A DNA stretch of 64,000 nucleotides from JAIBJN01 sp963775505 (GCA_963775505.1 CAVZIL010000007.1:747285-811284), one strand, 5' to 3'. Positions 44,139-53,722 are shown, counted from the first letter of the stretch. The notes: generated from the sequence alone by a model not told the origin. Translations and numbers: made by a program.

Positions 44139-45196
44139 ATGGCGACCTACGACCGCGTCCGCGACCTGCCGCTCGAGATCGAGTCGTACCGGCTCGAGCC
44201 GCTCGAGGTGCAGGCCTCGCACGACTTCACGCGCCTCACGACCGTGATCCACCTCGAGGGCGGCGGTCACGAGGGCGTCGGCGAGGACGTGACGTACTCC
44301 GGCGAGGACCAGCAGCGCGCTGCAGGCCGAGGGGCCGACGCTGCCGCTGGCCGGCAGCTTCACGCTGGACACTTCTCCGCACTCCTCGACGGCCTCGAGC
44401 TCTTCCCGTCCGGCCCGGGGATGCCGGCGTTCCAGCGACTACCGGCGCTGGGCGTACGAGAGCGCCGCGCTCGATCTCGCCCTCCGCCAGGCCGGCCTCT
44501 CGCTGGGCGAGGCGGTCGGCCGAGAGCCGCAGCCGGTCACCTTCGTCGTCTCGCTGCGGATCGAGAATCCGCCTGCCCCGGACCCGGTCCCGCTCCTGCT
44601 CGAGCGCTACCCGTCGCTCCGCTTCAAGCTCGATCCGACGGACGAGTGGGACGAGGCGCTCGTGGCCGCGTTGGGCGCAACCGGCGCCGTCGACACCGTC
44701 GACCTCAAGGGCGCCTACAAGGGCACGCCGGTCGACCAGGACGGCGACCCGGAGCTCTACCGCATGGTCGCCGAGGGCTTCCCGACGGCGTGGATCGAGG
44801 ACCCCGACCTGAACGACGGCGACCGGGCCGGTCCTCGAGCCGTACCGCGACCGGATCACCTGGGACGCGCCCATCCACTCGGTGGCCGACATCGAGGGCC
44901 TCCCGTTCCCGCCGAGGACGATCAACTTCAAGCCGTCGCGCTTCGGCAGCGTCCAGCGCCTCTTCGACGGCTACGACTACTGCGCCGAGCACGGGATCGC
45001 CGTCTACGGCGGCGGCCAGTGGGAGCTGGGGCCCGGCCGCGGGCAGATCCAGCACCTCGCGTCGCTCTTCCACCCGGCGACGCCGAACGACGTCGCGCCG
45101 GCGGCGTTCAACATCCACCGCCTCGACCCGCCGCCGGGCCTGCCGACGAGCCCGCTCGAGCCGGAGCCGAGCGCCACGGGCTTTCGCTGGGGGTAG
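44139..45196 (+). CDS. Enolase-superfamily (MLE/OSBS-like) enzyme with several frameshifts
   Basis: Pieces in different frames read as one protein of about 350 residues: LEIESYRLEPLEVQASHDF, then ALQAEGPTLPLAGSFTL, DYRRWAYESAALDLALRQAG, FVVSLRIENPPAPDP, then RFKLDPTDEW, VDLKGAYKGTP, AWIEDPDLND and GLPFPPRTINFKPSRFGS to GFRWG. KxK-like lysines, the D, E and D/E metal ligands and the second lysine of the superfamily can be assigned to FKLD, VDLKG, WIEDP and NFKPSR. At least four one-base shifts lie near 44315, 44370, 44430 and 44830. The reaction (o-succinylbenzoate synthase, cycloisomerase or other) is not clear. Confidence 0.65.
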
Positions 45197-45201
45197 TCGG
45201 C

Positions 45202-46859
45202 CTAGACCTCGACGACGACCGGGAGGATCATCGGCCGGCGGCCGGTGCGCTCCGCGACGAGCTTGCCCACGTTGTCGTGGATGTGCTCCTGCAGGAGCTT
45301 CAGCTCGCGCACGTCCTGGCGCGAGGCACTCCACGACCGTCCGCTCGGCCTCGTTCCTCGCCTCCTCGAGCAGCGAGTCGGTCTCGGCGAAGCCGCGCGA
45401 GATCACCTCCGGCGCGGCGATCTCGCCGCCGTTCGGCGAGCCAACGGTGGCGACGACGATGAGGACGCCGTCCTCGGAGAGGTGGCGGCGGTCGCGGAGC
45501 GCGACGTCCTGGACGTCGCCCACTCCGAGGCCGTCGACGAACGTGCTCCCCACCTCGAGCTGGTCGGTCGAGCCTGCGCGATGCCGCTCCGCAGCTCGAC
45601 GACGGAGCCGTTCTCGGCCAGCACGATCCTGTCGGCCGGCACGCCGGCGTCGCGCGCGAGCCGCGCCTGCGCGGCCAGCATGCGGAACTCGCCGTGCACG
45701 GGCATGACGTTCCGCGGGCGCAGGAGCGCCAGGATCGTTCGGATCTCCTCGGCGTTCCCGTGCCCGGAGACGTGGACCGGCGCGATCTCCTGGTGCAGCA
45801 CCTCGGCGCCGGACTTGGCGAGCCGGTTGATGGTGTCGTGCACGCGCAGCTCGTTCCCCGGCACCGGCTTGGCGGAGATGATGACCGTGTCGCCCTCCTC
45901 GATCGCCACGTGCGGGTGGTCGTGGTAGGCCATGCGCGTGAGCGCCGACATGGGCTCGCCCTGGCTTCCCGTGCAGAGGATCATCGTCTCCTCCGGGCGG
46001 AGGCAGTCGAGGTCGTCGGGCTTGACGAGCAGGTCGTCGCGGACCTCGAGGTAGCCGAGGTTGCGGGCGATGTTCACGTTCTTCCGCAGCGAGCGGCCGA
46101 CGAGGGAGACCTTGCGCCCGGTCTCCTCGGCGACGTCGATCGCCTGCTGGACGCGGTGGATGTTCGAGGCGAAGGAGGCGATGAGCACGCGGCCTTCGCG
46201 CTGCGGGATCAGGTGACGGAAGACCTCGCCCACCGTTCGCTCGGACTCCGTCACGCCCGGCCGCTCCGCGTTGGTGGAGTCGCCGAGGACGAGGTCGACG
46301 CCGCGGTTGCCCAGCTCGGCGAGCTTGCCCAGGTCGGTGCGGAACCCGTCCACCGGCGTATGGTCGATCTTGTAGTCGCCGGTGACCACGACCCGCCCGC
46401 CGGGCGTGTCGAGCGCGACCGCGACGGCGTCAGGGATCGAGTGAGCCATGCGGACGAACTCGGCTTGGTACGGGCCGATCCGGGCCGGGCCCTTCTCCGG
46501 CTCGATCTCGACCAGCTCGGCGGTGCGCAGGAGCCCGTGCTCGTCGAGCTTCGACTTCACGAGCCCGAGCGTGAGCCGCGTCGCCCAGACCTCGGGCACG
46601 TCGACCTCGCGCAGCAGGTACGGAGCGCGCCGACGTGGTCCTCGTGACCGTGGGTGAGGACGACCGCGCGGATGTCGCTCCGCCGCTCGCGCAGGTACTC
46701 GAAGTCGGGGAGGACGAGGTCGACGCCGAGGTGCTCGTCCCGCGGGAAGGACAGGCCGGCGTCGATGACGACGAGGCCGTCGTCGCACTCGACGACAGTC
46801 ATGTTCTTGCCGACCTCGCCCAGGCCGCCGAGCGGGACGATGCGCGTGCTCTCGGGCAT
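45202..46859 (-). CDS. rnj: Ribonuclease J, frameshifted
   Basis: About 550 residues over three frames. Start ATG 46859 with STRIVPLGGLGEVGKNMTV; metallo-beta-lactamase motif THGHEDHVGAL near 76; beta-CASP parts LGDSTNAERPG, LIASFASNIHRVQQAIDVAE, CTGSQGEPMSAL and HVSGHGNAEEI; C-terminal RNase J domain ending RPMILPVVVEV. Shifts lie near 46621 (a C run one short), 45575 and 45320. RNase J combines endo- and 5'-exonuclease activity in mRNA decay and rRNA maturation. Its position between dapA and ftsK matches other Gram-positive genomes. Confidence 0.9.
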
Positions 46860-46863
46860 CCGC

Positions 46864-46877
46864 GGAAGTGTACTTCC
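46864..46877. promoter_or_regulatory. Operator-like inverted repeat between rnj and the cysK-like gene
   Basis: GGAAGT-GT-ACTTCC is a perfect 6-2-6 inverted repeat in the 43-base gap between the two divergent starts (46859 and 46903). Possible shared control site; regulator unknown. Confidence 0.35.
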
Positions 46878-46902
46878 CCGCGCTCGGCTACCGTTCGTGC
46901 CC

Positions 46903-47815
46903 ATGAGCGTGAGGCGAGGCGCGGCCGGCCCTCCTCGGGGCGATCGGGAAGACGCCGGTCGTGCGCCTGAAGCGACTCGCAGGGCCGGACCGCGGGGAGG
47001 TCTGGCTCAAGCTCGAGTCCGCCAACCCGACGGGTTCGTACAAGGATCGAATGGCCCTGGCCATGATCGAGGGCGCCGAGCGGTCGGGCCGCCTCCGTCC
47101 GGCCAGACGGTGGTCGAGTACACGGGCGGGAGCACGGGCTCCTCGCTGGCCTTCGTCTGCGCGGTCAAGGGCTACCCCTTCGAATCGTCACCTCGGATGC
47201 GTTCGCGCCGGAGAAGCTGCAGACGATGCGGGCCTTCGGAGCCGAGCTCGACGTGGTCCACAGCCCGGAGGGGATCACCGCCGACCTGATTCCGCGGCTC
47301 ATCGAGCGGGCGGCCGAGGTCGTCGAGGAGGTCGACGGCTTCGCCACCGACCAGTTCCGGAACGAGGACATGATCGACGGGTACGTGGAGCTCGGCGTCG
47401 AGCTGGCCGACCAGCTCGACGGCCGGGCCGATGCGTTCTGCTCCTACGTGGGGACCGCGGGCTGCTTCCTCGGCGTCACCCGGGCCCTCCGGCGCGTGCT
47501 TCCGATCTCCACCGGGCGGTCGTGGAGCCCGCCGAGTCGCCCGTCATCTCCGAGGGCCGAGCGGGCACCCACCACATCGAGGGCGGGGGCGTCGGCTTCT
47601 GGCCCCCGCTGCTCTCCCGTGGGGACTTCGACGAGGTCTTCGCCGTCCCCGAGGCCGAGGCCTTCGCCATGGCCGACGGGCGGCGCGCGTCGAGGGGCTC
47701 CTCTGCGGGCCCTCCACCGGCGCGAACATCGTCGTCGCGCTCGAGCTGGCCGAGCGTCTCGGCCCCGAGTCGCGTGTCGCCACGCTCAACGTCGACTCGG
47801 GCCTGAAGTACCTAA
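46903..47815 (+). CDS. PLP-dependent cysteine synthase-like enzyme, multiple frameshifts
   Basis: Fragments in three frames assemble to one protein of about 305 residues: LLGAIGKTPVVRLKRLAG, LESANPTGSYKDRMAL (PLP lysine in SYKDR), VVEYTGGSTGSSLAFVCA, VTSDAFAPEKLQTMRAFGAE, DAFCSYVGTAGCFLGVTRAL, GTHHIEGGGVGFWPP and LLCGPSTGANIVVALELAER. This is fold type II, CysK/CBS-like. About five one-base shifts lie near 46930, 47100, 47182, 47505 and 47690. The exact end is uncertain; a stop at 47813-47815 fits if one more shift is allowed, otherwise the last frame runs to 47955 over dapA. Confidence 0.65.
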
Positions 47816-48703
47816 CGCGCGGTCTCGAGCTGGCAGTAGGCCGACGCGAGACCCGAGCGTCGCCCGGATCGCGGCCTTCTGGTCGTCGGTCGCCTCGACG
47901 AGCGGGAGGCGCAGGCCGCCGACGTCATGCCCGAGCATGGCGAGCGCGGCCTTGACGGGAATCGGGTTGGTCGTGACCGCGAGCGCCTCGATCACGGGGC
48001 GCAGCTCGGCGTCGACCGCCCGCGCGCCCTGGACGTCCCCGTCCTTGAAGCGCGTGACCAGCTCACGCACCCGCGGGCCGACCACGTGGGTGTAGACGAG
48101 GATCCCGCCCACGCCCCCGAGCTCGAGAAACGGGAGCAGCAGGTCGTCGTTGCCCGCATAGAGCGCGAGATCGGTCTCCCGGAGGATGCGGCGCGCCTGA
48201 CCGGGGTCGGTGGTGGCCTGCTTGACGGCGGTCACGTTCGGGATCTCCGCAAGCTGGGCGAGCGTCTCGGGCTCGAGGTTGACGACCACCCGCTGCGGGA
48301 TGTTGTAGACGACGATCGGCCGGTCGGTGGACTCCGCGATCGCGCGGAAGTGGGCCACGATCCCCGGCACCGGCGGCTTCGAGTAGTAGGGCGTGACGAC
48401 GAGGAACGCATCGACGCCGAGCTCGTGGGCCTGGCCCGTCAGGTGTACCGAGTGGGCGGTCGAGTAGGTGCCCGTGCCGGCGACGACCGTCGCCCGGTCG
48501 CCCACCGCTTCGACCGCTGCCGCGAAGAGCGAGAGCCGCTCCTCGTCGGTGAGCGTCGGCGCCTCGCCGGTCGTGCCCGCGACGACGACGCCGTCCGAGC
48601 CCGTGTCCACGAGGTGCCCGCAGAGTCGCTTGAACCCGTCCAGATCGACGGATCCGTCCGCGCGGAAGGGCGTGACGACGGCTGTGAGTACCTCGCCGAG
48701 CAC
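47786..48703 (-). CDS. dapA: 4-hydroxy-tetrahydrodipicolinate synthase
   Basis: 305 residues. GTTGEAPTLTDEERLSLF near 43, VVTPYYSKPP near 104 (Tyr) and the Schiff-base lysine in VTAVKQATTDPGQ near 160. Condenses pyruvate and aspartate semialdehyde, the first committed step to diaminopimelate. GTG 48703. The last dozen residues (after RATLGSRVGLL) look non-native and overlap the converging gene, so the end may be shifted by an indel. dapB is 28 bases upstream in the same direction. Confidence 0.92.
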   Translation of the reverse strand: MLGEVLTAVVTPFRADGSVDLDGFKRLCGHLVDTGSDGVVVAGTTGEAPTLTDEERLSLFAAAVEAVGDRATVVAGTGTYSTAHSVHLTGQAHELGVDAFLVVTPYYSKPPVPGIVAHFRAIAESTDRPIVVYNIPQRVVVNLEPETLAQLAEIPNVTAVKQATTDPGQARRILRETDLALYAGNDDLLLPFLELGGVGGILVYTHVVGPRVRELVTRFKDGDVQGARAVDAELRPVIEALAVTTNPIPVKAALAMLGHDVGGLRLPLVEATDDQKAAIRATLGSRVGLLPARDRALGTSGPSRR

Positions 48704-48730
48704 CGGTCGGATTGTACTGGGCGATCCGGT

Positions 48731-49369
48731 CTAGAGAAGGCTGTCGAGCCCGACCGTGATGCCCGGCGGGAGCGTCGGCAGCCGTTCGAGCGCGAGGAGG
48801 ACCCCGGGGACGAAGGCCTCGCGCGAGTACGTGTCGTGCCTGAGCGTGAGGAGCTGCCCCTCGCCGCCGAAGAGCACCTCCTGGTGGGCGACGAGGCCCG
48901 GGAGGCGCACGGAGTGGATCGGCGTCTCCCCGGGAAGGAGGCTCGCCGTCGCCCTGGCCGTTCCCGACGGGGCATCCTGCTTCGTCTCGTGATGGAGCTC
49001 GACGATCTCGGCGCTCGGGAGGTGGCGGCCGGCCTCGGCCGCGAAGCGCATCATCAGGACGGCGCCGAGCGCGAAGTTCGGCGCGACGAAGCACGGCACC
49101 CCGTGCTCACGTGCCAGGGCGTCGAAGGCCGCGAGGTCCGCGGGGCCGAGCCCGGACGTGCCCACGACCCCGGGGAGAGCGGCGGCCAGGCAGCGCTCGA
49201 CGTTCGCGCGCACGGCCGCCGGCTCGGTGAAGTCGACGGCGGCGTCGTGGCCGGCGGGATTCCATTCGTCTTCGCTGGAGACGCGGGTCACGTCGTGGCC
49301 GGCCGCCTCCAGCCGCGGCGCCAGGACGGAGCCGACCTTCCCCCCGGCTCCCAGCAGCAGCACCCTCAC
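48731..49369 (-). CDS. dapB: 4-hydroxy-tetrahydrodipicolinate reductase, short form
   Basis: 212 residues, shorter than the usual 240-270. N-terminal dinucleotide fold VLLLGAGGKVGSVLAPRLEA, VDFTEPAAV near 50, GTSGL near 75, APNFALGAVLM near 100, and the catalytic ELHHETKQDAPSGTA near 124. Reduces the DapA product with NAD(P)H. GTG 49369 overlaps the stop of the M16 peptidase gene. The shortening is in the first domain and does not touch the active site. Confidence 0.9.
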   Translation of the reverse strand: MRVLLLGAGGKVGSVLAPRLEAAGHDVTRVSSEDEWNPAGHDAAVDFTEPAAVRANVERCLAAALPGVVGTSGLGPADLAAFDALAREHGVPCFVAPNFALGAVLMMRFAAEAGRHLPSAEIVELHHETKQDAPSGTARATASLLPGETPIHSVRLPGLVAHQEVLFGGEGQLLTLRHDTYSREAFVPGVLLALERLPTLPPGITVGLDSLL

Positions 49370-50661
49370 GCCGCCGCGCGCTCCACCAGCCCCGGGCAGA
49401 CGGGCTCGAGCGCCTCCAGGACCCGTTCCTCGCTCGGCCCGATCGCAGCCACGGAGAGCGCGTCCGTCGCGAGGACGACCTCGGCCAGCCGCGCCACCGC
49501 CTCCGCGTCGACGGCTTCGATCTCCGCGAGGATGCGGTCGAGGTCGAGCAGCTCGCTGTCGGTGATGAGCGACTTGCCTAGCCGGCTCATGCGGTTCGAG
49601 GTCACCTCCATCGAGAGCATGATCCTGCCCTTGAGATTCTCCTTCGCGCGGTCGAGCTCGTCGGGCCGGGGCCCGTCCACGACGATCTGGCCGATCTGCT
49701 CGGCGACGATGCGGAGACACTCGCCGAGGTTCTCCTCCCTGGTTCCCACGTAGACGCCCATCTGGCCGGTGTCCGCGTACTGCGAGGAGAACGTGTAGAC
49801 GGCGTAGGCCAGCCCGCGCTGCTCGCGGATCTCCTGGAACAGGCGCGAGGAGGCCGAGCCGCCGAGGACGCTGTCGAGGACCGAGGCGGTGAAGCGCCTG
49901 CGGTCGGAGCGCGCGATGCCCGGCGCCGACAGGCAGACGTGGTACTGCTCGGTCGGCTTCTCCAGGAAGGCCAGCGAGGGCTTCGGCGCCGCGACGAACG
50001 GCGCTCGTGCGGACGGCCTTCCAGTCGTGGGCGCGCCGGCCTTCTCCCGCAGGCGCTCGACGAGGGTGACCAGCCGGTCGTGGTCGACGCTCCCCGCAGT
50101 CGCCACGACGACGTTGTCCGCGCGGTAGCGGCGGCGGTGGAAGGCGCTCAGGGAGCGGCGGGAGACGGTCGAGATCACCTCGGCCGACCCGAGGACCGGG
50201 CGGCCGAGCGGATGGCGGCCGAACACCGCGTTCGTGACGAGGTCGAAGATCAGCTCCTGCGGCGAGTCGTCGACCATGGCGATCTCCTCGAGCACGACCT
50301 GCCGCTCCGAGTCGAGGTCGGCGAGGCTGGGAGCGAAGACCATGTCGGTCATCACGTCGAGCGCCGTCTCGAGGTGATCGTCGAGGACGCGGGCGTAGAC
50401 GACCGTGTAGTCGCGCGCCGTGGCGGCGTTCAGCTCCCCGCCGAAGGCGTCGAAGATCTCGGCGATCTCGAGGGCCGAGTAGGACGCGGTGCCCTTGAAG
50501 AGCAGGTGCTCGAGGAAGTGGCTCACGCCCGCGTGCGCGTCGTCCTCGTCCCGCGAGCCGGCGCCGATCCACAAGCCGATCGCCGCCGAGCGGACGGCCG
50601 GAAGCGGCTCGGTGACGACGCGGGTGCCGCCGTCGAGCGTCGTCAGCAGGTAGTTCTGCAC
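49366..50661 (-). CDS. M16-family zinc metallopeptidase
   Basis: 431 residues. Zinc motif HFLEHLLFKGT near 48-58 (HxxEH) with the downstream Glu in EEIAMVDDSPQELIFDL. The second half has the inactive-lobe words YADTGQMGVYVGT and ENLKGRIMLSMEVTSNRM. Similar to mitochondrial processing peptidase and to MlpA/YmxG, which lie next to pnp and dap genes in Bacillus. GTG 50661 is used; the site before it is weak. The repeat copy B begins 13 bases upstream of the start. Confidence 0.9.
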   Translation of the reverse strand: MQNYLLTTLDGGTRVVTEPLPAVRSAAIGLWIGAGSRDEDDAHAGVSHFLEHLLFKGTASYSALEIAEIFDAFGGELNAATARDYTVVYARVLDDHLETALDVMTDMVFAPSLADLDSERQVVLEEIAMVDDSPQELIFDLVTNAVFGRHPLGRPVLGSAEVISTVSRRSLSAFHRRRYRADNVVVATAGSVDHDRLVTLVERLREKAGAPTTGRPSARAPFVAAPKPSLAFLEKPTEQYHVCLSAPGIARSDRRRFTASVLDSVLGGSASSRLFQEIREQRGLAYAVYTFSSQYADTGQMGVYVGTREENLGECLRIVAEQIGQIVVDGPRPDELDRAKENLKGRIMLSMEVTSNRMSRLGKSLITDSELLDLDRILAEIEAVDAEAVARLAEVVLATDALSVAAIGPSEERVLEALEPVCPGLVERAAA

Positions 50662-50673
50662 GCTTTCATGTTA

Positions 50674-50834
50674 GGGCTCGAATCAGGATGACCTTCGTTG
50701 GCGCGGCGTCATGGGTGAGTGCGATGCAAGGACGCAGGGCGTCCGAATAGCGGGACTATTCGGGCAACCGAGGACGCCGCAGCGCGCCGCCCAGGGCGTC
50801 GCGGCGACACCAGGCTTCATTCTGGTTCGAGCCC
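50674..50834 (+). repeat. Dispersed palindromic repeat, copy B
   Basis: 161 bp. Terminal inverted repeats 50674-50691 and 50817-50834 match at 16 of 18 positions (GGGCTCGAAYCAGRATGA). It shares GCAAGGACGCAGGG, GAGGACGC and GCGCGCCGCCCAG with the other copies, and has hairpins GGACGC/GCGTCC and CCGAATAG/CTATTCGG. Its right end encodes the last five residues and the stop codon of the oxidoreductase gene on the minus strand. Confidence 0.85.
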
Positions 50835-52007
50835 TGCGGCCTGCCGGTAGGCGCCCCCAGGGTCGCCGGCGGCCCGCGCGAGCGCTGCGAGCGCCTTCAA
50901 CGGCGGGCGGGCGAGCCCCCGGGCCCGGCTGACGTCCTCGATCTCGCCGCGCACGAGCTTCTCCACGGTCCGCCAGACGACCCGCGAGCGCGCGATCCTG
51001 AACGTCGTCCGCGGGAACCGGTCCAGCGCCGCCTTCACGCCCCAGGAGGCCCAGAGGTGCGTGCCGAGCTGGCCGGTGAGGCGGTCGCCGTACGGCTCGA
51101 GCCCCTCGGCGCGGCTGCCCAGGACGTCCAGCACCGCCTCGGCGGCGAGCTGCGCCGAGAGGAACGCCTCGAACATCCCGTCGCCCGAGACGGGGTCGAC
51201 GAGCCCGGCGGCGTCGCCCACGAGCGCCGCGCGCCCGCGGGCAAGCGTCGAGCTGGGCGAACGGAGCGGGAGGCGGTAGCCGCGGACGCCTTCCAGGTCC
51301 GCCGTCGACACGCCGTGAGCCGCGCAGAGCGCTGCCAGGCTCCTGCGCAGGCGGGGCGCCTCGCGCTCCCAGCCGCCGAGCCCGACGTTCGCGTGGTCGC
51401 CCTTGGGGAAGACCCAGCCGTAGCCGCCCGGGACGACGCCGAGCTCGAGCACCGCGACGCCGCGGTAGCCCTCGCCGAGCTGCTCGTACGGCACGTTCCC
51501 CTCCAGGGCGACGCCGACCGCGTGGTTCCCGCCGAGGCCGAGCTCCCGGGCGCAGACCCCGTTGACGCCGTCCGCGCCGATCACCGTCTCGGCCTGCAGG
51601 CGCTCGGCTCCAGCCACCACCTCGGCCCCCTCGGGCCCGGCTGCGACACCCGTCACCTTCACGCCGTCACGAAGCTCGGCACCCGCGTCGACGGCGCGCT
51701 CGGCGAGGTACGCGTCGAGGCGGAGGCGCTGCGTCATGAGGACGAGGGGCTCCCCGTCTCCCCGTTCGAACCAGCTCCCGAAGCGGAGCCGCATGCGCAC
51801 CGACGTGACCGTGTCTTCGACGACCGGCGCGATGGAGAAGGGCAGCAGCCGCTCGGCCCGGCCCGTCACGCCGCCGCCGCACGGCTTGTCGCGCGGGAAG
51901 CGGGCGCGGTCGAGCAGCAGGACGGAGGCCCCCGCCGAGGCCAGCCGGTAGGCGCACGTCGAGCCCGCGGGCCCGGCGCCCACGACGATCGCGTCGTAGC
52001 GCGGCAC
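50817..52007 (-). CDS. Geranylgeranyl reductase-family FAD oxidoreductase
   Basis: 396 residues. FAD dinucleotide motif YDAIVVGAGPAGSTCAYRLA at the N-terminus, DKPCGGGVTGRAERLL near 40, VIGADGVNG near 150, GYGWVFPKGDHANVGLGG near 210 and ALVGDAAGLVDPVSGDGMFEA near 275. The family reduces isoprenoid chains such as those of menaquinone or polar lipids. GTG 52007. The final codons come from repeat copy B. Confidence 0.85.
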   Translation of the reverse strand: MPRYDAIVVGAGPAGSTCAYRLASAGASVLLLDRARFPRDKPCGGGVTGRAERLLPFSIAPVVEDTVTSVRMRLRFGSWFERGDGEPLVLMTQRLRLDAYLAERAVDAGAELRDGVKVTGVAAGPEGAEVVAGAERLQAETVIGADGVNGVCARELGLGGNHAVGVALEGNVPYEQLGEGYRGVAVLELGVVPGGYGWVFPKGDHANVGLGGWEREAPRLRRSLAALCAAHGVSTADLEGVRGYRLPLRSPSSTLARGRAALVGDAAGLVDPVSGDGMFEAFLSAQLAAEAVLDVLGSRAEGLEPYGDRLTGQLGTHLWASWGVKAALDRFPRTTFRIARSRVVWRTVEKLVRGEIEDVSRARGLARPPLKALAALARAAGDPGGAYRQAAGLEPE

Positions 52008-52053
52008 GGCGGCATTCTCACAGAACGCCGTCGTCACTGGTTTAACTCCGCGG

Positions 52054-52954
52054 ATGGACGCGACGGTTGCGGTTCGGCGGTCGTCGGCCTCGGCGCACGG
52101 GGCGCTCCTGGCCGTGGTCGTCGTCTGGGCGAGCGCGTTCTCGGTGATCAAGGTGCTGCTCGACCACGGCTTCGCCGCCGTGGACATCGCCCTCCTGCGC
52201 TACCTCGTCGCCGCGCCCGGGCTTCGCCTTCCTCCTCTGGCGCGTCGGCGGGCTGCCGGGGCTGACGCGCCGTGACGCTGTGCGGCTGGCCGCAGTCGGC
52301 GTCTGCGTGGTCGTCGGCTACCACATCTCCCTGAACGTGGGCACGAAGTACACGACCTCGGGGACGGCGGCGCTCGTGATCGCCCTCTCTCCCGCGCTGA
52401 CGCTCCTCCTCGCCGTCGGGCTGGGGCTCGAGCGTTGGAGCCTGCGGCGGGCCGTTGGCCTCGCCGTGGCCTTCGCCGGGGTCGCGATCGTCGTCCTCCT
52501 CGGGGCGGGCGGAGAGCTCTCGTTCGCGAACGCCAAGGGGCCGCTGATCGTCCTCGCCGCGCCGGTCTCGTTCGCGCTCTACAACGTTCTTCTGAAGCCG
52601 CTTCTCGGACGCTACGACCTCCTTGCGCTGACCGCTGCCACGAGCCTCGTCGGGACGCTCTTCCTCCTCCCGTTCGTCCGGGGCGGGACGATCGACTCCC
52701 TCACGGGCATCGCCGTGGCGGACGCGGCGCTCGTCCTCTACCTGGGCGTTGCCTCCACGTTCCTCGGCTACATCGGCTGGAACATCGGCCTGCGCGGGCT
52801 CGGCCCCACCCGAGCGGTGACGTACACGTACCTGATCTCGCCGCTTGCAGTGCTCATGGGCGCGCTCTTCCTTGACGAATCGGTGACCGTCTGGCTGGCC
52901 GTCGGCGGAGCGCTCGTCCTCGGCGGCGTCGCCCTCGCCCAGCGGGCGCGCTAG
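52054..52954 (+). CDS. EamA/DMT-family transporter, frameshifted
   Basis: About 299 residues with ten membrane helices in two EamA halves. The first two helices (GALLAVVVVWASAFSVIKVL, VDIALLRYLVAAPG) are in one frame; from FAFLLWRVGGLPGLTRRDAV the protein continues in another. One extra G in a GGG run at 52219-52221 explains this, and the length of 901 bases is one over a multiple of three. Typical DMT words GTKYTTSGTAALVIALSPAL and LRGLGPTRAVTYTYLISPL are present. Substrate unknown. Tail overlaps the converging regulator gene by 4 bases. Confidence 0.85.
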
Positions 52955-53682
52955 CGGGGGACGGTCGCGCCGAGCCAGAGGAGCCGGCCCGAGCGGCGGA
53001 GGAGCGTGGAGATCGGCTCGGATGGCTCCGACGGGTGTCGGCGGGTGAGGCACTGGTTGAGCCACACGCCCTCGACCAGGCTCGCGACCGCGGACGCGAG
53101 GTCGCGCACGGTCGTCCCCGCGCGGAGCCGGAGGCCGAAGTGGTCGAGCGTGCCCGAGAGCGCCGCTTCGACGCGGTCGAGGTGCTGCAGCTGCTCCTCG
53201 AGGCTCGGCCGGCTCACTCGTTCGCTCCAGAGGCCGTACGGCACGGCGCTCAGCCACAGGGTCCAAAGCGATGCGTAGCGAACCTCCGGCTCGGCGCCGT
53301 GCATGGGCCCGCGCGCCGCTTCGGCGGCGAAGAACGCATCGACCCACTCCTCGGCCGTGGCATAGGCGGCGGGCTCCGGGTACGCGACCCGCCCGACCCA
53401 GTCCTCGGCGCTGAGCGCCAGCGCCATCGTCTCGGCCTGCAACGTGGCCTGGCTCCCGAAGACGTTCGTGATCGCGCCTCGTGTCTTCCCCTCCATCGCC
53501 GCGACGGCCTTGGCGTCGAGGCGCGCGAACGGCCCGACGGCGATCGACTCCTCGTCGAGCCGGAGCGCATCCCGCCGCAGCTGCTCGAGCACCGCGAGCT
53601 CGGCCATCTCGACGTACCTCCGGCGTGCCTCGTCTCTGGAGAGCGTCGAGCGCCTGCGCGGTTCCTTGACGTCGTCCGGCAT
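52951..53682 (-). CDS. TetR-type transcriptional regulator
   Basis: 243 residues. N-terminal helices with VAAMEGKTRGAITNVFGSQATLQ near 57-79 (positions approximate) resemble the TetR DNA-binding domain, though the first helix is longer than usual and carries DEESIAVGPFARLD. The C-terminal part is all helical. ATG 53682 is chosen. The gene is divergent from the membrane-protein gene at 53723, with a palindrome between the two starts that is the likely operator. Confidence 0.7.
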   Translation of the reverse strand: MPDDVKEPRRRSTLSRDEARRRYVEMAELAVLEQLRRDALRLDEESIAVGPFARLDAKAVAAMEGKTRGAITNVFGSQATLQAETMALALSAEDWVGRVAYPEPAAYATAEEWVDAFFAAEAARGPMHGAEPEVRYASLWTLWLSAVPYGLWSERVSRPSLEEQLQHLDRVEAALSGTLDHFGLRLRAGTTVRDLASAVASLVEGVWLNQCLTRRHPSEPSEPISTLLRRSGRLLWLGATVPR

Positions 53683-53698
53683 CCGTGAGAAGGTTACA

Positions 53699-53713
53699 TA
53701 CGTACGGTACGTA
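53699..53713. promoter_or_regulatory. Likely operator of the TetR-type regulator
   Basis: TACGTAC-G-GTACGTA is a perfect 7-1-7 palindrome, flanked by GAGAAG on the left and CTTCTC on the right. It sits in the 40-base gap between divergent starts, 17 bases from one and 9 from the other, so a bound dimer could block both genes. Confidence 0.6.
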
Positions 53714-53722
53714 CGCTTCTCC

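Noticed and set aside
44139..47815. Genuine pseudogene cluster or programmed frameshifting
   Set aside because: Shifts occur in either direction, in unrelated genes, without slippery-site plus stem patterns, and some at homopolymers; assembly indels explain them better.
50817..50834. tRNA T-arm-like GGTTCGAGCCC
   Set aside because: No acceptor, D or anticodon arm can be built around it; it is the terminal repeat of copy B.
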